A DNA stretch of 64,000 nucleotides from Buddleja alternifolia (Eukaryota; Streptophyta; Magnoliopsida; Lamiales; Scrophulariaceae), in assembly GCA_019426215.1 (NCBI GenBank), contig WHWC01000104.1:142062-206061 (forward strand), in the 5' to 3' direction. This document shows, piece after piece, positions 9,434 to 20,099 of the stretch. The position numbers were made by a program, and so were the translations under genes. Below the pieces are notes generated by a model that did not search any database, had not been told where the DNA came from, and saw only the letters and a list, made by a program, of their open reading frames with translations. The first letter of the stretch is position 1; every line of letters begins with the position of its first letter.

Positions 9434-11634
9434 ATGGCATTTGCTAAAGTTCCCAAATTGACAGAATCAATTTTGACACATGGAAAGTCAAAGCATTTAC
9501 GTATTTATGTTCATGCGATGATGACATGTGCGATATTATTTCAGATGGGCCAATCAAAATATACAAAGTTATCACAAGAGCGCCTGGAGCCACAGAAGAA
9601 ACCCCTGATGGTTACGTTGAAAAACCAAAACAAGAATGGTCTCCAGATGAGCGTCGAAGAGCTAACTTGGACAATGTTGGTCGCAACGCTCTGTATACGG
9701 CTATTGGTGATAATGATAACTTATTCAATAAAATCAAATCTTGCAAAACGACTAAAGAAATATGGGATAAGCTGGCTACAATCTGTGGTGGTTCAGCTCA
9801 AATCAAAGAAAACAAACTTTCCATTGCTAAGGAAAAGTTTAACGGATTTAAGATGCTACCCAATGAAACGCTAGAGCAATTGGATATAAGATTCACAGCT
9901 CTTGTTACAGAACTTACGTCGTTGGGAATGGACTTACAGAATCGAGAAATGGTGGTTAAGATCTTTAGAAGTCTACCAAGTAAATTCTTGATGAAGACAA
10001 CAGCTATGAGAGAATCAAACATGCTGGATCTCTTAACTCCAGAAGACGCCTTTTCAGAGATAAAAGCTTTTGAGTTCGAGTTGAACTCTGCTAGTGACAT
10101 TGTGAGTAATCCAGTGATTGAATCTGGAGCGCTCATTGCATCAATCAAAGGCAAATCGGGTAACAAAGGAAAGAATTCGGACATTAATGAGGAAGAAGAG
10201 TTGGCTTTGCTGAATAGATTCAGGAAGTTCTTGAGATATGAAAAGAAAGGAAAAGGTCCTAATAATCAAGGACAAAGTTCATATCAAGCGCCTTCTCCCA
10301 TACAACAACAGTTTCAAGCGCCTCAATATTCTGTTCCTTTACCTCAAGCGCCTGCTCAATATCAAGCGTCTACTCAAAGTCTCCCAGCTCCAGTGGTTTC
10401 AAAACCACACACTGCAAGGCTAACAAGTGAACAAAAAATGAAAACCAATCTTTGTTATAATTGCAGGAAACCGGGGCACTACCAGGTAAATTGTCCCTAT
10501 CCAAATGTATCCAAGCCCTCAAGGCAGGATTACTTGGATAGAAACCAATTCAGGAGCAACCTTCGACAACAAGGTTTGCTTGCGGAATCAGAACCAGCAT
10601 CAGCACCTGAAGATTTAGAATCATCAGACGAAAGTAGTGATGATGATGAGCCGATAGATGACTCAGCGCTCATATGTCTCATGGCCAGAGATGATGAAGC
10701 GTCCCCTGAGGTAATCAATGAATTATCAATTCCTCTTTCTTATGATGAATTACTTGACAAAGTCAAAGAATATTACAATGAATGTCAAGAAGCTGCCAAA
10801 ATATATCAAAATGATCTCGCTATTATTTCATCACTCACAAACGATAAAGTAACGCTCAGAGCAGAGTTGCAAATTCAGCAACAGTGCATTGAGAAAAACC
10901 AATCGCTTGAGAGTGAAGTTATTCAATTGAAAGGTGATCTTGATATAATAGTCAAGAGAGAAGCTGATCTGATGGCTAGACTTGCCAAGTCAGAACAGCT
11001 CATCTCATCGTTGTCCAAAGCATCCAGAAAGCTCGACAATGTGACTGAAATAACAAGGTTGTTTGGAGAAAAGACCGGTTTAGGATGCAATGAATTCGGT
11101 AAACAACCAAACAAACCTAATGTTACGGCAAACAACAAAGGAAAGGGTGTTTTCTTTGTTGAGAAAGGTTCACAAGGTCAAACTCAAAATGAACCAAGGG
11201 ACAATGGTAAGAGGCCAAATGAGAAAGTCAAAACTAACTCAGACAAGGGTAAGGCTAAAGCAAATGATCCACAAAGACAGACTCATCCAAACGCTCAAAA
11301 AGCTAAGGATAAATCTAGTCACTGTGAATCAAGCGCTAAGCGTCTAGCACCAAACGTGCAACCCAAGCCAGAGCCAAGGAAATACCAGCGTCGATATCCA
11401 AGACAGTCAAGATCATATTATCGATACTATGATAATTATGATTATGACTATTATTATAATCGTGGATATTATTATACATCCAAAAATTACACACAGCACA
11501 AGGTGAAACCCAAAAAGGCCAATATTCCTACTATGAAGACAAGGCAAATTTGGGTTCCTAAAGTTCTACTTAACACTAACAAGGATACTAATGTTGAAGG
11601 ACCCAAGCAACAATGGGTACCTAAACAGAAATAG
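9434..11634 (+). pseudogene. Sirevirus gag, one-base shift near the start
   Basis: Gag forms the virus-like particle and packages the RNA. ATG 9434 opens MAFAKVPKL, but the gag frame proper (FDTWKVKAF..., typical of copia gag) runs in the next frame and is open from 9448 to 11634. A one-base loss between about 9455 and 9465 explains this. Numbered from 9526 (702 aa): gag_2/UBN2-type capsid region about 1-190; Gln/Pro-rich linker about 240-300; zinc knuckle CYNCRKPGHYQVNC at 310-323; acidic Ser/Asp stretch about 360-380; coiled-coil-like Leu/Glu/Lys region about 410-500; basic Tyr-rich tail (YYRYYDNYDYDYYY). It ends at TAG 11632, 14 bases before pol opens. The long C-terminal extension is usual for Sireviruses. 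Confidence 0.88.
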
Positions 11635-11648
11635 AACTTCCCTTTTGA

Positions 11649-14600
11649 TTGCAGGTACCTAGAGCTAAAGTCAATACATCTGTTTGGTATTTTGATAGTG
11701 GATCGTCAAGGCACATGACAGGTTCCAAAGATCTTCTGATCAACTATCAAGCTGCCAATGGTCCTCAGGTTGTATTTGGTGATAACTCCAAAGGTAAAAC
11801 CAAAGGTATAGGTACTGTGCATAGGGGGAACATCATGATAAGTGATGTTTATTTTGTTGAGGGTCTAAAGCACAATTTATTAAGCATAAGTCAATTCTGC
11901 GATAAAGGCTTTGAAGTCATATTCTCAAGTGACTATTGCTATATAAACGACGCTAAGACTAAATCTACTAAACTAAAAGGAAAAAGGAATAACAACGTAT
12001 ATTTGGTAGATTGGGGTTCAACACTTGATAACAACCCAACATGCTTTGTTGCTAAAAATGAATCTAAAATGGGTTGGTTATGGCATAGAAAAATGAATCA
12101 CCTCAACTTTAAGACAATCTCTCAGCTTATAAGTCAAAATCTTGTAGAGGGATTGCCAAATGGACCATTTCATAAGGATCGCCTCTGTGACGCTTGTCAA
12201 ATGGGTAAACAAGTTAAATCATCTTTCAAGAGAAAACCTCATCTATCTACTTCTAGAATACTTGAACTACTTCACATGGATTTGTTTGGACCTGTTCAAA
12301 CAATCAGTGTAAGCGGTAAAAAGTATACTTTAGTGGTAGTAGACGATTTCTCTAGATTTACTTGGGTGGAATTTCTTTCATCCAAAGATGAAACATGTGA
12401 CAAGTTAACAGCGCTTATTCGGCAACTTCAAACATTGAAAAATCTTAAGGTTGCAAGAATAAGAAGCGATCACGGTACTGAGTTTACTAACAAGGTTGTT
12501 GAGAAGTTTTGTGCAGAAAATGGAATACATCATGAGTATTCAGCTCCCAGAACTCCCCAACAAAATGGTGTTGCTGAGCGCCGGAACCGAACGCTTAAGG
12601 AAGCCGCTAGGACTATGTTAGCTGAATCCAAGCTTGCTCCTAGATTTTGGGCCGAAGCGATCAACACTGCTTGTTACACTCAAAATCGATGCATGATCAA
12701 CAAACAGCATGGAAAAACTCCATATGAACTGTGGAAGGGACGTAAGCCAAATATTTCATACTTTCACGTCTTTGGTTCTAAATGTTTTATCCATAATAAT
12801 GGATCCCAAAGCCTAAAGACTTTTGATCCTAAAGCGGATGAAGGAATCTTTCTAGGCTACGCCAAAAATGGAAAGAATTTTCGCATTCTCAATAAGATCA
12901 AATCGAAGGTTGAGGAATCTATTCATGTTGTGTTTGATGATGCTAACCAAGAGCCGAGTAAGGTAAATGTAAATGATGTAGGAGTTGAAGATCTATGTCA
13001 TCAAGCGTCCAAAATTACTATTGATGAAGATACTGACGATGATGATGAGATCTCAGTGCCTCCTCCTAAGAATACTCGTGAAATCAATCTAAATTATCAT
13101 GTAAGAAATACGGATGATCATGAAGAGAATGATCATCAAGAGCAAAGAAGGAATCGTGAACTTGAAGCGCCAACGCAGGAGAATGGTCAAGCGAATGATT
13201 CTCAAGCGCCTGTTCATTCTCAAAACCCCTTCCAAACAGATAGACTATGGTTACGTGACCATCCACCTGAGCAAATCATTGGAGATATTGAAGCACCAGT
13301 TAGAACTAGAGCCGCTACATTTAATGAGGCTATGTTCGCAAGCTTTCTATCTCAAATGGAACCTAAGAAAGTGGATGAAGCGTTAAGTGATCCAAGTTGG
13401 ATTGAAGCTATGCAAGAAGAGCTCAATCAGTTTGAGCGAAATAAAGTTTGGATGCTAGTACCAAGACCAACTCATCAAGGAGTTATTGGAACTAGATGGG
13501 TATATAGAAACAAGATGGATGAGGACGGCATTGTTGTAAGAAACAAGGCCAGACTCGTAGCTCAAGGATACTGCCAAGAGGAGGGCATTGACTTTGATGA
13601 GACTTACGCTCCTGTTGCTCGTCTTGAAGCAATCCGCATGTTTCTAGCGTACGCAGCGTTTAACAAGTTTACAGTATTTCAAATGGACGTAAAGAGTGCC
13701 TTCCTGAATGGTAAACTCCAAGAAGAAGTGTATGTGGAGCAACCACCAGGATTCATCAACAATCATGGTAAGGGTATGGTTTACAAGCTAGAAAAAGCAC
13801 TTTATGGGCTTAAGCAAGCACCTCGAGCATGGTATGACACTCTCTCTATCTTTCTTATTGGTAAAGGTTTTTCAAAAGGCAGCGTTGACACAACGTTATT
13901 TAAAATTACCAATGATGAAGATATTCTCTTAGTTCAAATTTACGTTGATGACATTATATTTGGTTCTACTAATAAGCGTCTGTGTGAGAAATTTTCGAAA
14001 ATGATGCAAGAACAATTTGAAATGAGCATGATGGGTGAATTAACTTTCTTCTTAGGACTACAAGTTAAACAACTCCCTAATGGCATATTTATCAACCAAG
14101 CTAAATATACACGAGATATGATTAAGAAATTTGGTATGGAAAATGCATCATATTCAAAAATTCCAATGAGCCAAACGCTTAAGTTAGATAAAGATGAAAG
14201 TGGAAAGAAAGTTGATATCACTAATTATAGAGGTATCATAGGATCACTTCTTTATCTCACTGCCAGTAGACCTGATATTATGTTTTCGGTATGTATGTGT
14301 GCACGATTCCAAGCTGATCCTAAAGAGTCACACTTGACTGCTGCCAAGAAAATCCTTAAATACCTAAAAGGCACACAACATGTGGGCTTATGGTATCCCA
14401 GGGATTCTCCTTTTGAACTAATCGGTTACTCAGATGCAGATTTTGCAGGTTGCAAAATAGATCGTAAAAGCACTAGTGGTACTTGTCAATTCTTAGGTGA
14501 TAGGTTAGTTTCATGGCATAGCAAGAAACAACAATCCATAGCTACCTCCACAGCCGAAGCTGAGTATGTAGCTGCAGGAAGTTGTTGTGCACAAGTTCTA

Positions 14601-14888
14601 TGGATGAGGCAACAACTTAGAGATTACGGAACAATCTTAGGACCAACTCCCATTCATTGTGATAACCAAAGCGCTTTAGCCATGACTCAAAACCCTGTTC
14701 TTCATTCAAGAACCAAACACATTGACATTAGATACCATTTCCTTCGTGACCACGTTCAAAAGAAAGATATCTCCATGCACTTCATTGGAACTGACAAACA
14801 ACTGGCAGATATCTTCACCAAAGCACTCAATGAACAACGTTTTCTCACTTTGAGAAGTGAACTAGGTATGATTGATTTAAACGCTTGA
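11649..14888 (+). CDS. Sirevirus pol: protease, integrase, RT, RNase H
   Basis: Uninterrupted frame of 1079 residues from the first open codon (TTG 11649; probably expressed with gag, not from its own ATG). Aspartic protease D16-S-G-S-S near the start. GAG-pre-integrase zinc finger (H...H...C-x2-C, Cys pair from residue 180). Integrase catalytic triad D211 (HMDLFGP), D274 (RSDHGTEF), E310 (GVAERRN), spacing DD35E. RT with [26 protein letters not shown] and the active site YVDD at 765-768. RNase H with [23 protein letters not shown] and ADIFTKAL. All catalytic motifs I looked for are present, and length is normal for copia pol. The frame differs from gag (see finding on the junction). Confidence 0.95.
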   Translation: MQVPRAKVNTSVWYFDSGSSRHMTGSKDLLINYQAANGPQVVFGDNSKGKTKGIGTVHRGNIMISDVYFVEGLKHNLLSISQFCDKGFEVIFSSDYCYINDAKTKSTKLKGKRNNNVYLVDWGSTLDNNPTCFVAKNESKMGWLWHRKMNHLNFKTISQLISQNLVEGLPNGPFHKDRLCDACQMGKQVKSSFKRKPHLSTSRILELLHMDLFGPVQTISVSGKKYTLVVVDDFSRFTWVEFLSSKDETCDKLTALIRQLQTLKNLKVARIRSDHGTEFTNKVVEKFCAENGIHHEYSAPRTPQQNGVAERRNRTLKEAARTMLAESKLAPRFWAEAINTACYTQNRCMINKQHGKTPYELWKGRKPNISYFHVFGSKCFIHNNGSQSLKTFDPKADEGIFLGYAKNGKNFRILNKIKSKVEESIHVVFDDANQEPSKVNVNDVGVEDLCHQASKITIDEDTDDDDEISVPPPKNTREINLNYHVRNTDDHEENDHQEQRRNRELEAPTQENGQANDSQAPVHSQNPFQTDRLWLRDHPPEQIIGDIEAPVRTRAATFNEAMFASFLSQMEPKKVDEALSDPSWIEAMQEELNQFERNKVWMLVPRPTHQGVIGTRWVYRNKMDEDGIVVRNKARLVAQGYCQEEGIDFDETYAPVARLEAIRMFLAYAAFNKFTVFQMDVKSAFLNGKLQEEVYVEQPPGFINNHGKGMVYKLEKALYGLKQAPRAWYDTLSIFLIGKGFSKGSVDTTLFKITNDEDILLVQIYVDDIIFGSTNKRLCEKFSKMMQEQFEMSMMGELTFFLGLQVKQLPNGIFINQAKYTRDMIKKFGMENASYSKIPMSQTLKLDKDESGKKVDITNYRGIIGSLLYLTASRPDIMFSVCMCARFQADPKESHLTAAKKILKYLKGTQHVGLWYPRDSPFELIGYSDADFAGCKIDRKSTSGTCQFLGDRLVSWHSKKQQSIATSTAEAEYVAAGSCCAQVLWMRQQLRDYGTILGPTPIHCDNQSALAMTQNPVLHSRTKHIDIRYHFLRDHVQKKDISMHFIGTDKQLADIFTKALNEQRFLTLRSELGMIDLNA

Positions 14889-15681
14889 TCATGAAGCATC
14901 ATATTTTATTAGGCATATAATTTAGGGGGAATCCACTTAAGTTATATCTCACAATATTCTTTAAAAAAATTATATTTATACTGGACCATAACTGTAAGCG
15001 TCAATGATAAAAATTTTCAGATGCATAATCATCAACGCTCAGTTCTATGTTTGCATAAAATATTGAATGCTCAAAATATTGAAAAGACTTTTGACTTCAA
15101 GCGTCCATTATATCAGCTAAGCGCTGAATAGTTTATCAAAAATTTATAAAATATTTTCGTTACAAGCCATGCATAAAGTTTTCAAACTTCTTTCAAGGTC
15201 GTGGGTAGACTCAAAGGTCTATTTTGTACTCTACTCACACGCCTCTATCACATCAAACTGGCGGGTACTCAAATTTTTTAAAAATGACGGTTCAGAGATA
15301 GCACGTATTTGTGTACGTGTCAGTGTACAAACATGCGCGTGTGTTACACTCTGAAAATACCAAACGTTAATTTTTTTTTAACTCGGATGTCAAATCTTTA
15401 TATGTGAGAATTACCAAATGTAACTTCTCTCTTTTACACAAAACTCGCGTCCGCAGTTAATAAATTTATGGCTAAGATTCAACAGTTATTACACGTGTTT
15501 AAATCCTACTAAGACTACATAACACAAGTTTCAAAACCCTTTACTGTGTCATTTAAAACACAAACTCTGCAGAAAAAAAGTAACTTACTTTCTACTCAAG
15601 CATATCTGCAAATCTCTCTTTATCTCTCTCTCAAAACAACAGAAAAATCTCAGTCCATCTTCTTCTTTTAAAAAAAAAAAA
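14889..15681 (+). other. Spacer between pol and the extra ORF
   Basis: 793 bp without a credible ORF. The last 100 bases are pyrimidine-rich (TCTCTCTTTATCTCTCTCTC, then an A tract) and look like a 5' UTR leading to ATG 15682. That suggests the extra ORF is translated from its own, probably spliced or internally started, RNA. Confidence 0.5.
14919..14933 (+). promoter_or_regulatory. Internal polypurine-tract-like motif after pol
   Basis: ATAATTTAGGGGGAA lies 30 bases after the pol stop. It resembles the true PPT (AAAAAGGGGGAAAT) next to the 3' LTR. Extra PPT-like motifs are reported in Sireviruses; function here is an inference. Confidence 0.45.
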
Positions 15682-18600
15682 ATGGCACCAAAGAAATCAT
15701 CATCTACTTCTGCTGAAATTACCATCAAGGTAACTGAAGGTCTTGTTGTCGACTGGAAATTTCTATATGAACAAACTCAGATCAACCTGACGGACATAAT
15801 GGACATGGTCGTCAAAGCTGGGCTCAAACCCTTCTTAACCCAATACTCTTATATGTTTCCCACTGAAGTTGAAACTTTCTGGAAGACTGCTACACTTTCA
15901 GAGGACAAGAAGTCCATCTCTTGTCAAATTCCCTTCTCCAAGAAGGAGTCTCCAAAGGAATTCATCCTATCTGCTTCCACCATTGCCAAGAACTTCAATT
16001 TGCCTAATGAGGGTGAGGCATTGGATTCTGTTACGTTGAAACAAATTAAGGAAGCATGGGCAATCATGAGTGCGTACGACGACGTTCCTTACACTCAGTA
16101 CTTCGAGAAGAAAGACCTGGTGTCCAAATACCGGTTATTGGCTGATTTCTGCAGCAAGATCATAGAATGCCGCGTGGGAACCTTTGATAAGGTAAATCCT
16201 GTTCAATTTCAGATGATGGTTGCTATACTCTTCAACATCAAAATCAACTGGAGTGAGTACATCTTCGGACGGTTTCGGGACAGTCTAAGCGCTTCAAATA
16301 AGCCTTATGGACTCATCCTGAGTGACATCTTGTTTAAATCGAATTGTGTGTACTCGTCTGGACTTCCGTTGAATAAGTCCAAGTTGTTGGGAAAAAGGAT
16401 TCTGACCAATATGTTCAATCCTCCAAAAGTTAGTGGTGCGGCTAGACCCCTATCTGAGCGGCTGGAAGAACGCCAACTGCTTGCTCAAAAGGCGGAGAGA
16501 CCAGTGCCAGAGGAAGCTGTGAAGCGTCCAGCAGCAACGAAGAAGAGAGCCCCCAGAAAACCCAAAGTTAAAATTGCCGTCCCCTCTCAAAAGATTGATG
16601 AGGAAACTGATGAGGATGCCGAGGACAAGTTGCCTCTCAAAAGACGAAAGCTGGAAGGGATCATTAAGCAAATAGACTTTGAAGAACCAGCTGCTGATCC
16701 TCCCGCTCCTCCGGCTAAACTAGTTGAAGGAGTCAACATTAAGAAAATCTTTAAGCGTTCCAGGACTAGCAAGCGTCAAGCTACTCCTGAAGAGCCTGAG
16801 ACAGTTGAGCCAAGCGCTCAAGTTGTCGTTGAGCCAAGCGCTCAAGATGTTTCTATTGAGCCAAGCGCTCAAGTTGCCGTTGAGCCAAGCGCTCAAGTTG
16901 TCGTTGAGCCAAGCGCTCAAGATGTTGCTGTTGAGCCAAGCGCTCCAGAAACTGCTGTTGAGCTTAGTTCTCAGGGTAAGTTTATTTCTTCCCACAGCAT
17001 TTCTATTCCTACATCTGTAGAAGATCCTGCTCTTATAGAGGATGGCTCTTGTTTTTCAGCTATAGTTCCAGCTGCTGCTGAAGTGTCCACAGATGTTCTG
17101 TTGGATGTTGACCTGACTGGAGTCGTAGCTATCGCTCAAGATGTTGCCGCTGAAGTAGCTGCAATTGAACCTGAGGAACCTGCTACTTTAACAGAGGCAC
17201 GTTCAGAAGGTCAGAGCGCTGCTGAAGACGTTACAGCTCCTCGTCACTTCTTTCAACTCGATCCGCTGAAGACAATTGATCATTCAATTAACTATATGCC
17301 CCCAGCGCTCGACGAAGATTTCATTCCTGCAGGATATAATATAGAAAGATATATTGCTGCAGAAGCTGACGCTGCAAGACTGATTGACTTTGACAGCGCA
17401 ATCAAAGCAACCGTTCTAGACAGACCAGGAGACAGACCTCCTAGATGTGCCGTGGATGTGGCTTACTATCTTGATAATGGCCACAGCAGACCAACTGGGT
17501 TCGCGCTAAGGGATTACACTGTTCGTGTGTATGATCCTCTCCGTCCTAGCTTTCTCAATCCCTCAGAGTCAGTCTTGAACAGAGAAGGTTACACACATTT
17601 CCCACAGACGGCTCACAGCGCTGAAAATCTTGCATCGGTCCGTCCTCTTAGTCTATGGAAAAATAAAGAGATTCATGCTGGTGAGCGCCTTGAATCGTTG
17701 ACCGATCTGCTCCAGACTGAAGCTGATGCTTACTTTGACAGCGTCTGGAATGCCAACTATCAGCCTGATAAGCACCGCTTTGAAGCCATAAGAGATATTC
17801 ATCTTGAAGGCATTCGTGCTATGGTGACTGCTGGCACAGACTTCTGTATAAATGAAGTAAATTGGGTTGAAGCGTACATGGGACATAAATACACCTTCCC
17901 AGAGTTAGTCCAAGCTCCCCATCTTTTCGGCATAGGCATGCATGACAAGAAGCGTCAATTCGCCAAGTATTGCCTCCTGAAGCGTCAACAAAGACTCGGA
18001 CCTGTTCTCAAGCTCCCAATTATTAGACATCAAATAGAACAATGTCTACGTCAAGAACTTCAGAGATTATCCCTCACCCCTCTTCGGTTTAATGCTCAAG
18101 CGTCTTCCAGTGGTACAGTTGGTGAACGGTGCTTAAATCTTGCTCCAAGCCACTGTGAAGAAAACTTCAATCTGATGGTAAAGATTCTATCTCCCGTATC
18201 TCTCTTTGATAAAATCTTCACTGCCAATCTCAGATCTTGGAACGGCTCAGTGATCAATTCATTCAAAGGATATCCACTGCTCCCTTCCATTCGCAGTGAG
18301 GTACTCAATCACTATGAGTATGTTCTCTCTCTGCTTGAAAGGAATCAAGAGCTCGCTCAAGCCATTTATCCGTATCTTGAAGAGTACTATGCGGACTGTG
18401 TGCCTACACATCGACGTCCTGCATCTCTTCCCTCAGATTGCTTGATTGGATTTTCCAGAACTCACTGCACAGATTCACTATTCTCCATCGCTCAAGCGCC
18501 GTCCAAAGTTTTCCCAGATCATGTGCTGGATATCATTGGTCCAATGTACATCAGGGCCATTGATAGTCCTCTTCGCACATTTATCTCCGGTACTTGTATG

Positions 18601-19041
18601 TCCAGGACCAGACTCATTGAACTCTTGGATTCTACATCCACCTCTTATGCCGACTCAGCAAGCTGGAACTTCCAATTCACTGACTTTCGCCAACCTGAGT
18701 CAACGCTTGAGGAAGCGCCTGCTGAGACATCTGAAGCGTCCAAATCTGCAGATACCAGTATTCCTGACGCTCCTGAACATGCTACCATTGATAGTGCTGA
18801 AGATCCTTCCCTGGATATTCGAGGTACTGTTTTTGATCCAGCCTATCAAGTTCCTTTTGACTCTCTCAAACACTCATCACGGTTCAAGCGACCAGCTCCT
18901 CAAGCGGTTCAATCAGATGAGAGTCAAGCCTTCGGTCCCCTGCTTAAATCTGTTTTGGAGACAATTAGCGCTCAAGCTACTCAAGTGAAGAATCTCTCCA
19001 TTGGATTAAGGAAGACCTGGCAAAGATTGAAACTCACGTAA
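15682..19041 (+). CDS. Extra (so-called envelope-like) ORF of the Sirevirus, 1119 aa
   Basis: ATG 15682 follows a pyrimidine-rich leader and A tract. Residues about 1-245 look globular and resemble the domain of unknown function found in extra ORFs of plant retrotransposons. A charged linker follows with three basic clusters: KRPAATKKRAPRKPK from 281, KRRK 320-323, and a K/R-rich run 354-365. Residues about 376-422 are six tandem EPSAQ-type repeats. A second large globular-looking part spans about 530-980. I see no signal peptide, no hydrophobic span long enough for a membrane anchor and no N-glycosylation cluster, so an envelope role is not supported by the sequence. The frame ends at TAA 19039-19041, but the reading continues sensibly in another frame (next entry). 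Confidence 0.8.
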   Translation: MAPKKSSSTSAEITIKVTEGLVVDWKFLYEQTQINLTDIMDMVVKAGLKPFLTQYSYMFPTEVETFWKTATLSEDKKSISCQIPFSKKESPKEFILSASTIAKNFNLPNEGEALDSVTLKQIKEAWAIMSAYDDVPYTQYFEKKDLVSKYRLLADFCSKIIECRVGTFDKVNPVQFQMMVAILFNIKINWSEYIFGRFRDSLSASNKPYGLILSDILFKSNCVYSSGLPLNKSKLLGKRILTNMFNPPKVSGAARPLSERLEERQLLAQKAERPVPEEAVKRPAATKKRAPRKPKVKIAVPSQKIDEETDEDAEDKLPLKRRKLEGIIKQIDFEEPAADPPAPPAKLVEGVNIKKIFKRSRTSKRQATPEEPETVEPSAQVVVEPSAQDVSIEPSAQVAVEPSAQVVVEPSAQDVAVEPSAPETAVELSSQGKFISSHSISIPTSVEDPALIEDGSCFSAIVPAAAEVSTDVLLDVDLTGVVAIAQDVAAEVAAIEPEEPATLTEARSEGQSAAEDVTAPRHFFQLDPLKTIDHSINYMPPALDEDFIPAGYNIERYIAAEADAARLIDFDSAIKATVLDRPGDRPPRCAVDVAYYLDNGHSRPTGFALRDYTVRVYDPLRPSFLNPSESVLNREGYTHFPQTAHSAENLASVRPLSLWKNKEIHAGERLESLTDLLQTEADAYFDSVWNANYQPDKHRFEAIRDIHLEGIRAMVTAGTDFCINEVNWVEAYMGHKYTFPELVQAPHLFGIGMHDKKRQFAKYCLLKRQQRLGPVLKLPIIRHQIEQCLRQELQRLSLTPLRFNAQASSSGTVGERCLNLAPSHCEENFNLMVKILSPVSLFDKIFTANLRSWNGSVINSFKGYPLLPSIRSEVLNHYEYVLSLLERNQELAQAIYPYLEEYYADCVPTHRRPASLPSDCLIGFSRTHCTDSLFSIAQAPSKVFPDHVLDIIGPMYIRAIDSPLRTFISGTCMSRTRLIELLDSTSTSYADSASWNFQFTDFRQPESTLEEAPAETSEASKSADTSIPDAPEHATIDSAEDPSLDIRGTVFDPAYQVPFDSLKHSSRFKRPAPQAVQSDESQAFGPLLKSVLETISAQATQVKNLSIGLRKTWQRLKLT

Positions 19042-19862
19042 TGAGCGCTCAGATTGCTCATATGCGTAGTTCAGCTCAAGCGGCAGTTGGTGAGTGCAAA
19101 CAAGACTTTCAAGAAATGCAGGATGCTGCCCACGCAACCCAACTTGCCATGAAAGAAGAACTTGAAAAGCGCCTTGCAACCCTTGAGATCTCTGTGAATG
19201 ACGCCACCAGCGCTAAGCTTCTTGTTATGCAGGAACGCTTCGACAAGCGTCTGGATGACATCACAGATTCCTTATCTCAGATTGCTCATCAGGTAAGTGT
19301 ACTCACAAACCACTTCTTAAAATCTGATGATGGCAATAAGGGGGAAGAGAAGAAGAAAGGAGAAAAGCGGAAAGCGTCCAGTTCAAAAGTTGAAGATCCT
19401 CCGTCTCCTAAGCGTCAAGTGCCTCCTTCTCAGTCTGCGCTTAATCTCCCGTCTTGGATAACTGCTCTGAAACAAAGTTCATCCGGAGCGCCCAGTAGTA
19501 CGCTAAGGGAACCTCCTAGAGCGTTATATCCAAACCTACCAATTCCTACAAGAGCACTGCTTGAACAGTTTGACATTCCTCTTCAGAGAACATCCATTTC
19601 AGAACCTACAGATCCACAGATCTTAGCTGAAGAAAGGAAGATGACTGATTTTAGCCAAGCTTTTCGAATCTGCCTAAGGTACATTGGTATCGACCCAACT
19701 GACTGGGATAATCATTTTACAATATTCAAGAAGAGACAACAAGAAGAAAACAAGCTTATCATCAACAAAGATCATGAAGCAATGATGATCTTGGAAGACA
19801 ATCTGACTGAAGCTATCCGAGCTGAAATGTCCAAGCGATACAGAGTTAGACCAAGTCATTAA
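19041..19862 (+). pseudogene. C-terminal coiled-coil part of the extra ORF, out of frame
   Basis: The ATG overlaps the preceding stop (TAATG), but this is probably not a separate gene. Frame 0 is open from 18969 and already gives a plausible helical sequence upstream of the ATG (HWIKEDLAKIE). A one-base deletion between about 18969 and 19039 would explain the split of one protein of roughly 1390 aa. Residues about 1-95 are coiled-coil-like (heptads of Leu/Ile/Ala with Glu/Lys). Residues about 100-125 are Lys-rich (GEEKKKGEKRKASSSK, a possible nuclear signal), then a Pro/Ser-rich linker. The last 70 residues are helical (DPTDWDNHFTIFKKRQQEE). An alternative, translational coupling at TAATG, is possible but less likely. 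Confidence 0.6.
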
Positions 19863-20085
19863 AGCTTTCTGATTTTACATTATCTATATTCTTGTCTCTT
19901 ATATCTTTAAATATTCAGCTGTAAAAATGCTTGTAATTCCCGATAAATATGAAATGCATTTTTTCTCTTGCTGAAACATCTCGTTGAAGCGTAACTAACT
20001 TTAACTAACGTCTACTGATCAAAGCTAACTTTTACTTTTGGCTGTCTAACTCTTGAACTATAAAAGAGTAAGTATTGCCATCATC
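19863..20085 (+). other. Sirevirus 3' untranslated spacer
   Basis: AT-rich, no ORF, between the extra ORF stop and the PPT. Confidence 0.6.
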
Positions 20086-20099
20086 AAAAAGGGGGAAAT
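20086..20099 (+). promoter_or_regulatory. Polypurine tract
   Basis: AAAAAGGGGGAAAT immediately before the 3' LTR. It is the plus-strand primer site for reverse transcription. Confidence 0.9.

Noticed and set aside
9798..10184. Minus-strand frame opposite gag
   Set aside because: Shadow of the gag coding strand, no motif.
19041..19862. Independent second gene after the extra ORF
   Set aside because: Reading is already protein-like upstream of its ATG in the same frame, so a frameshifted continuation is more likely.
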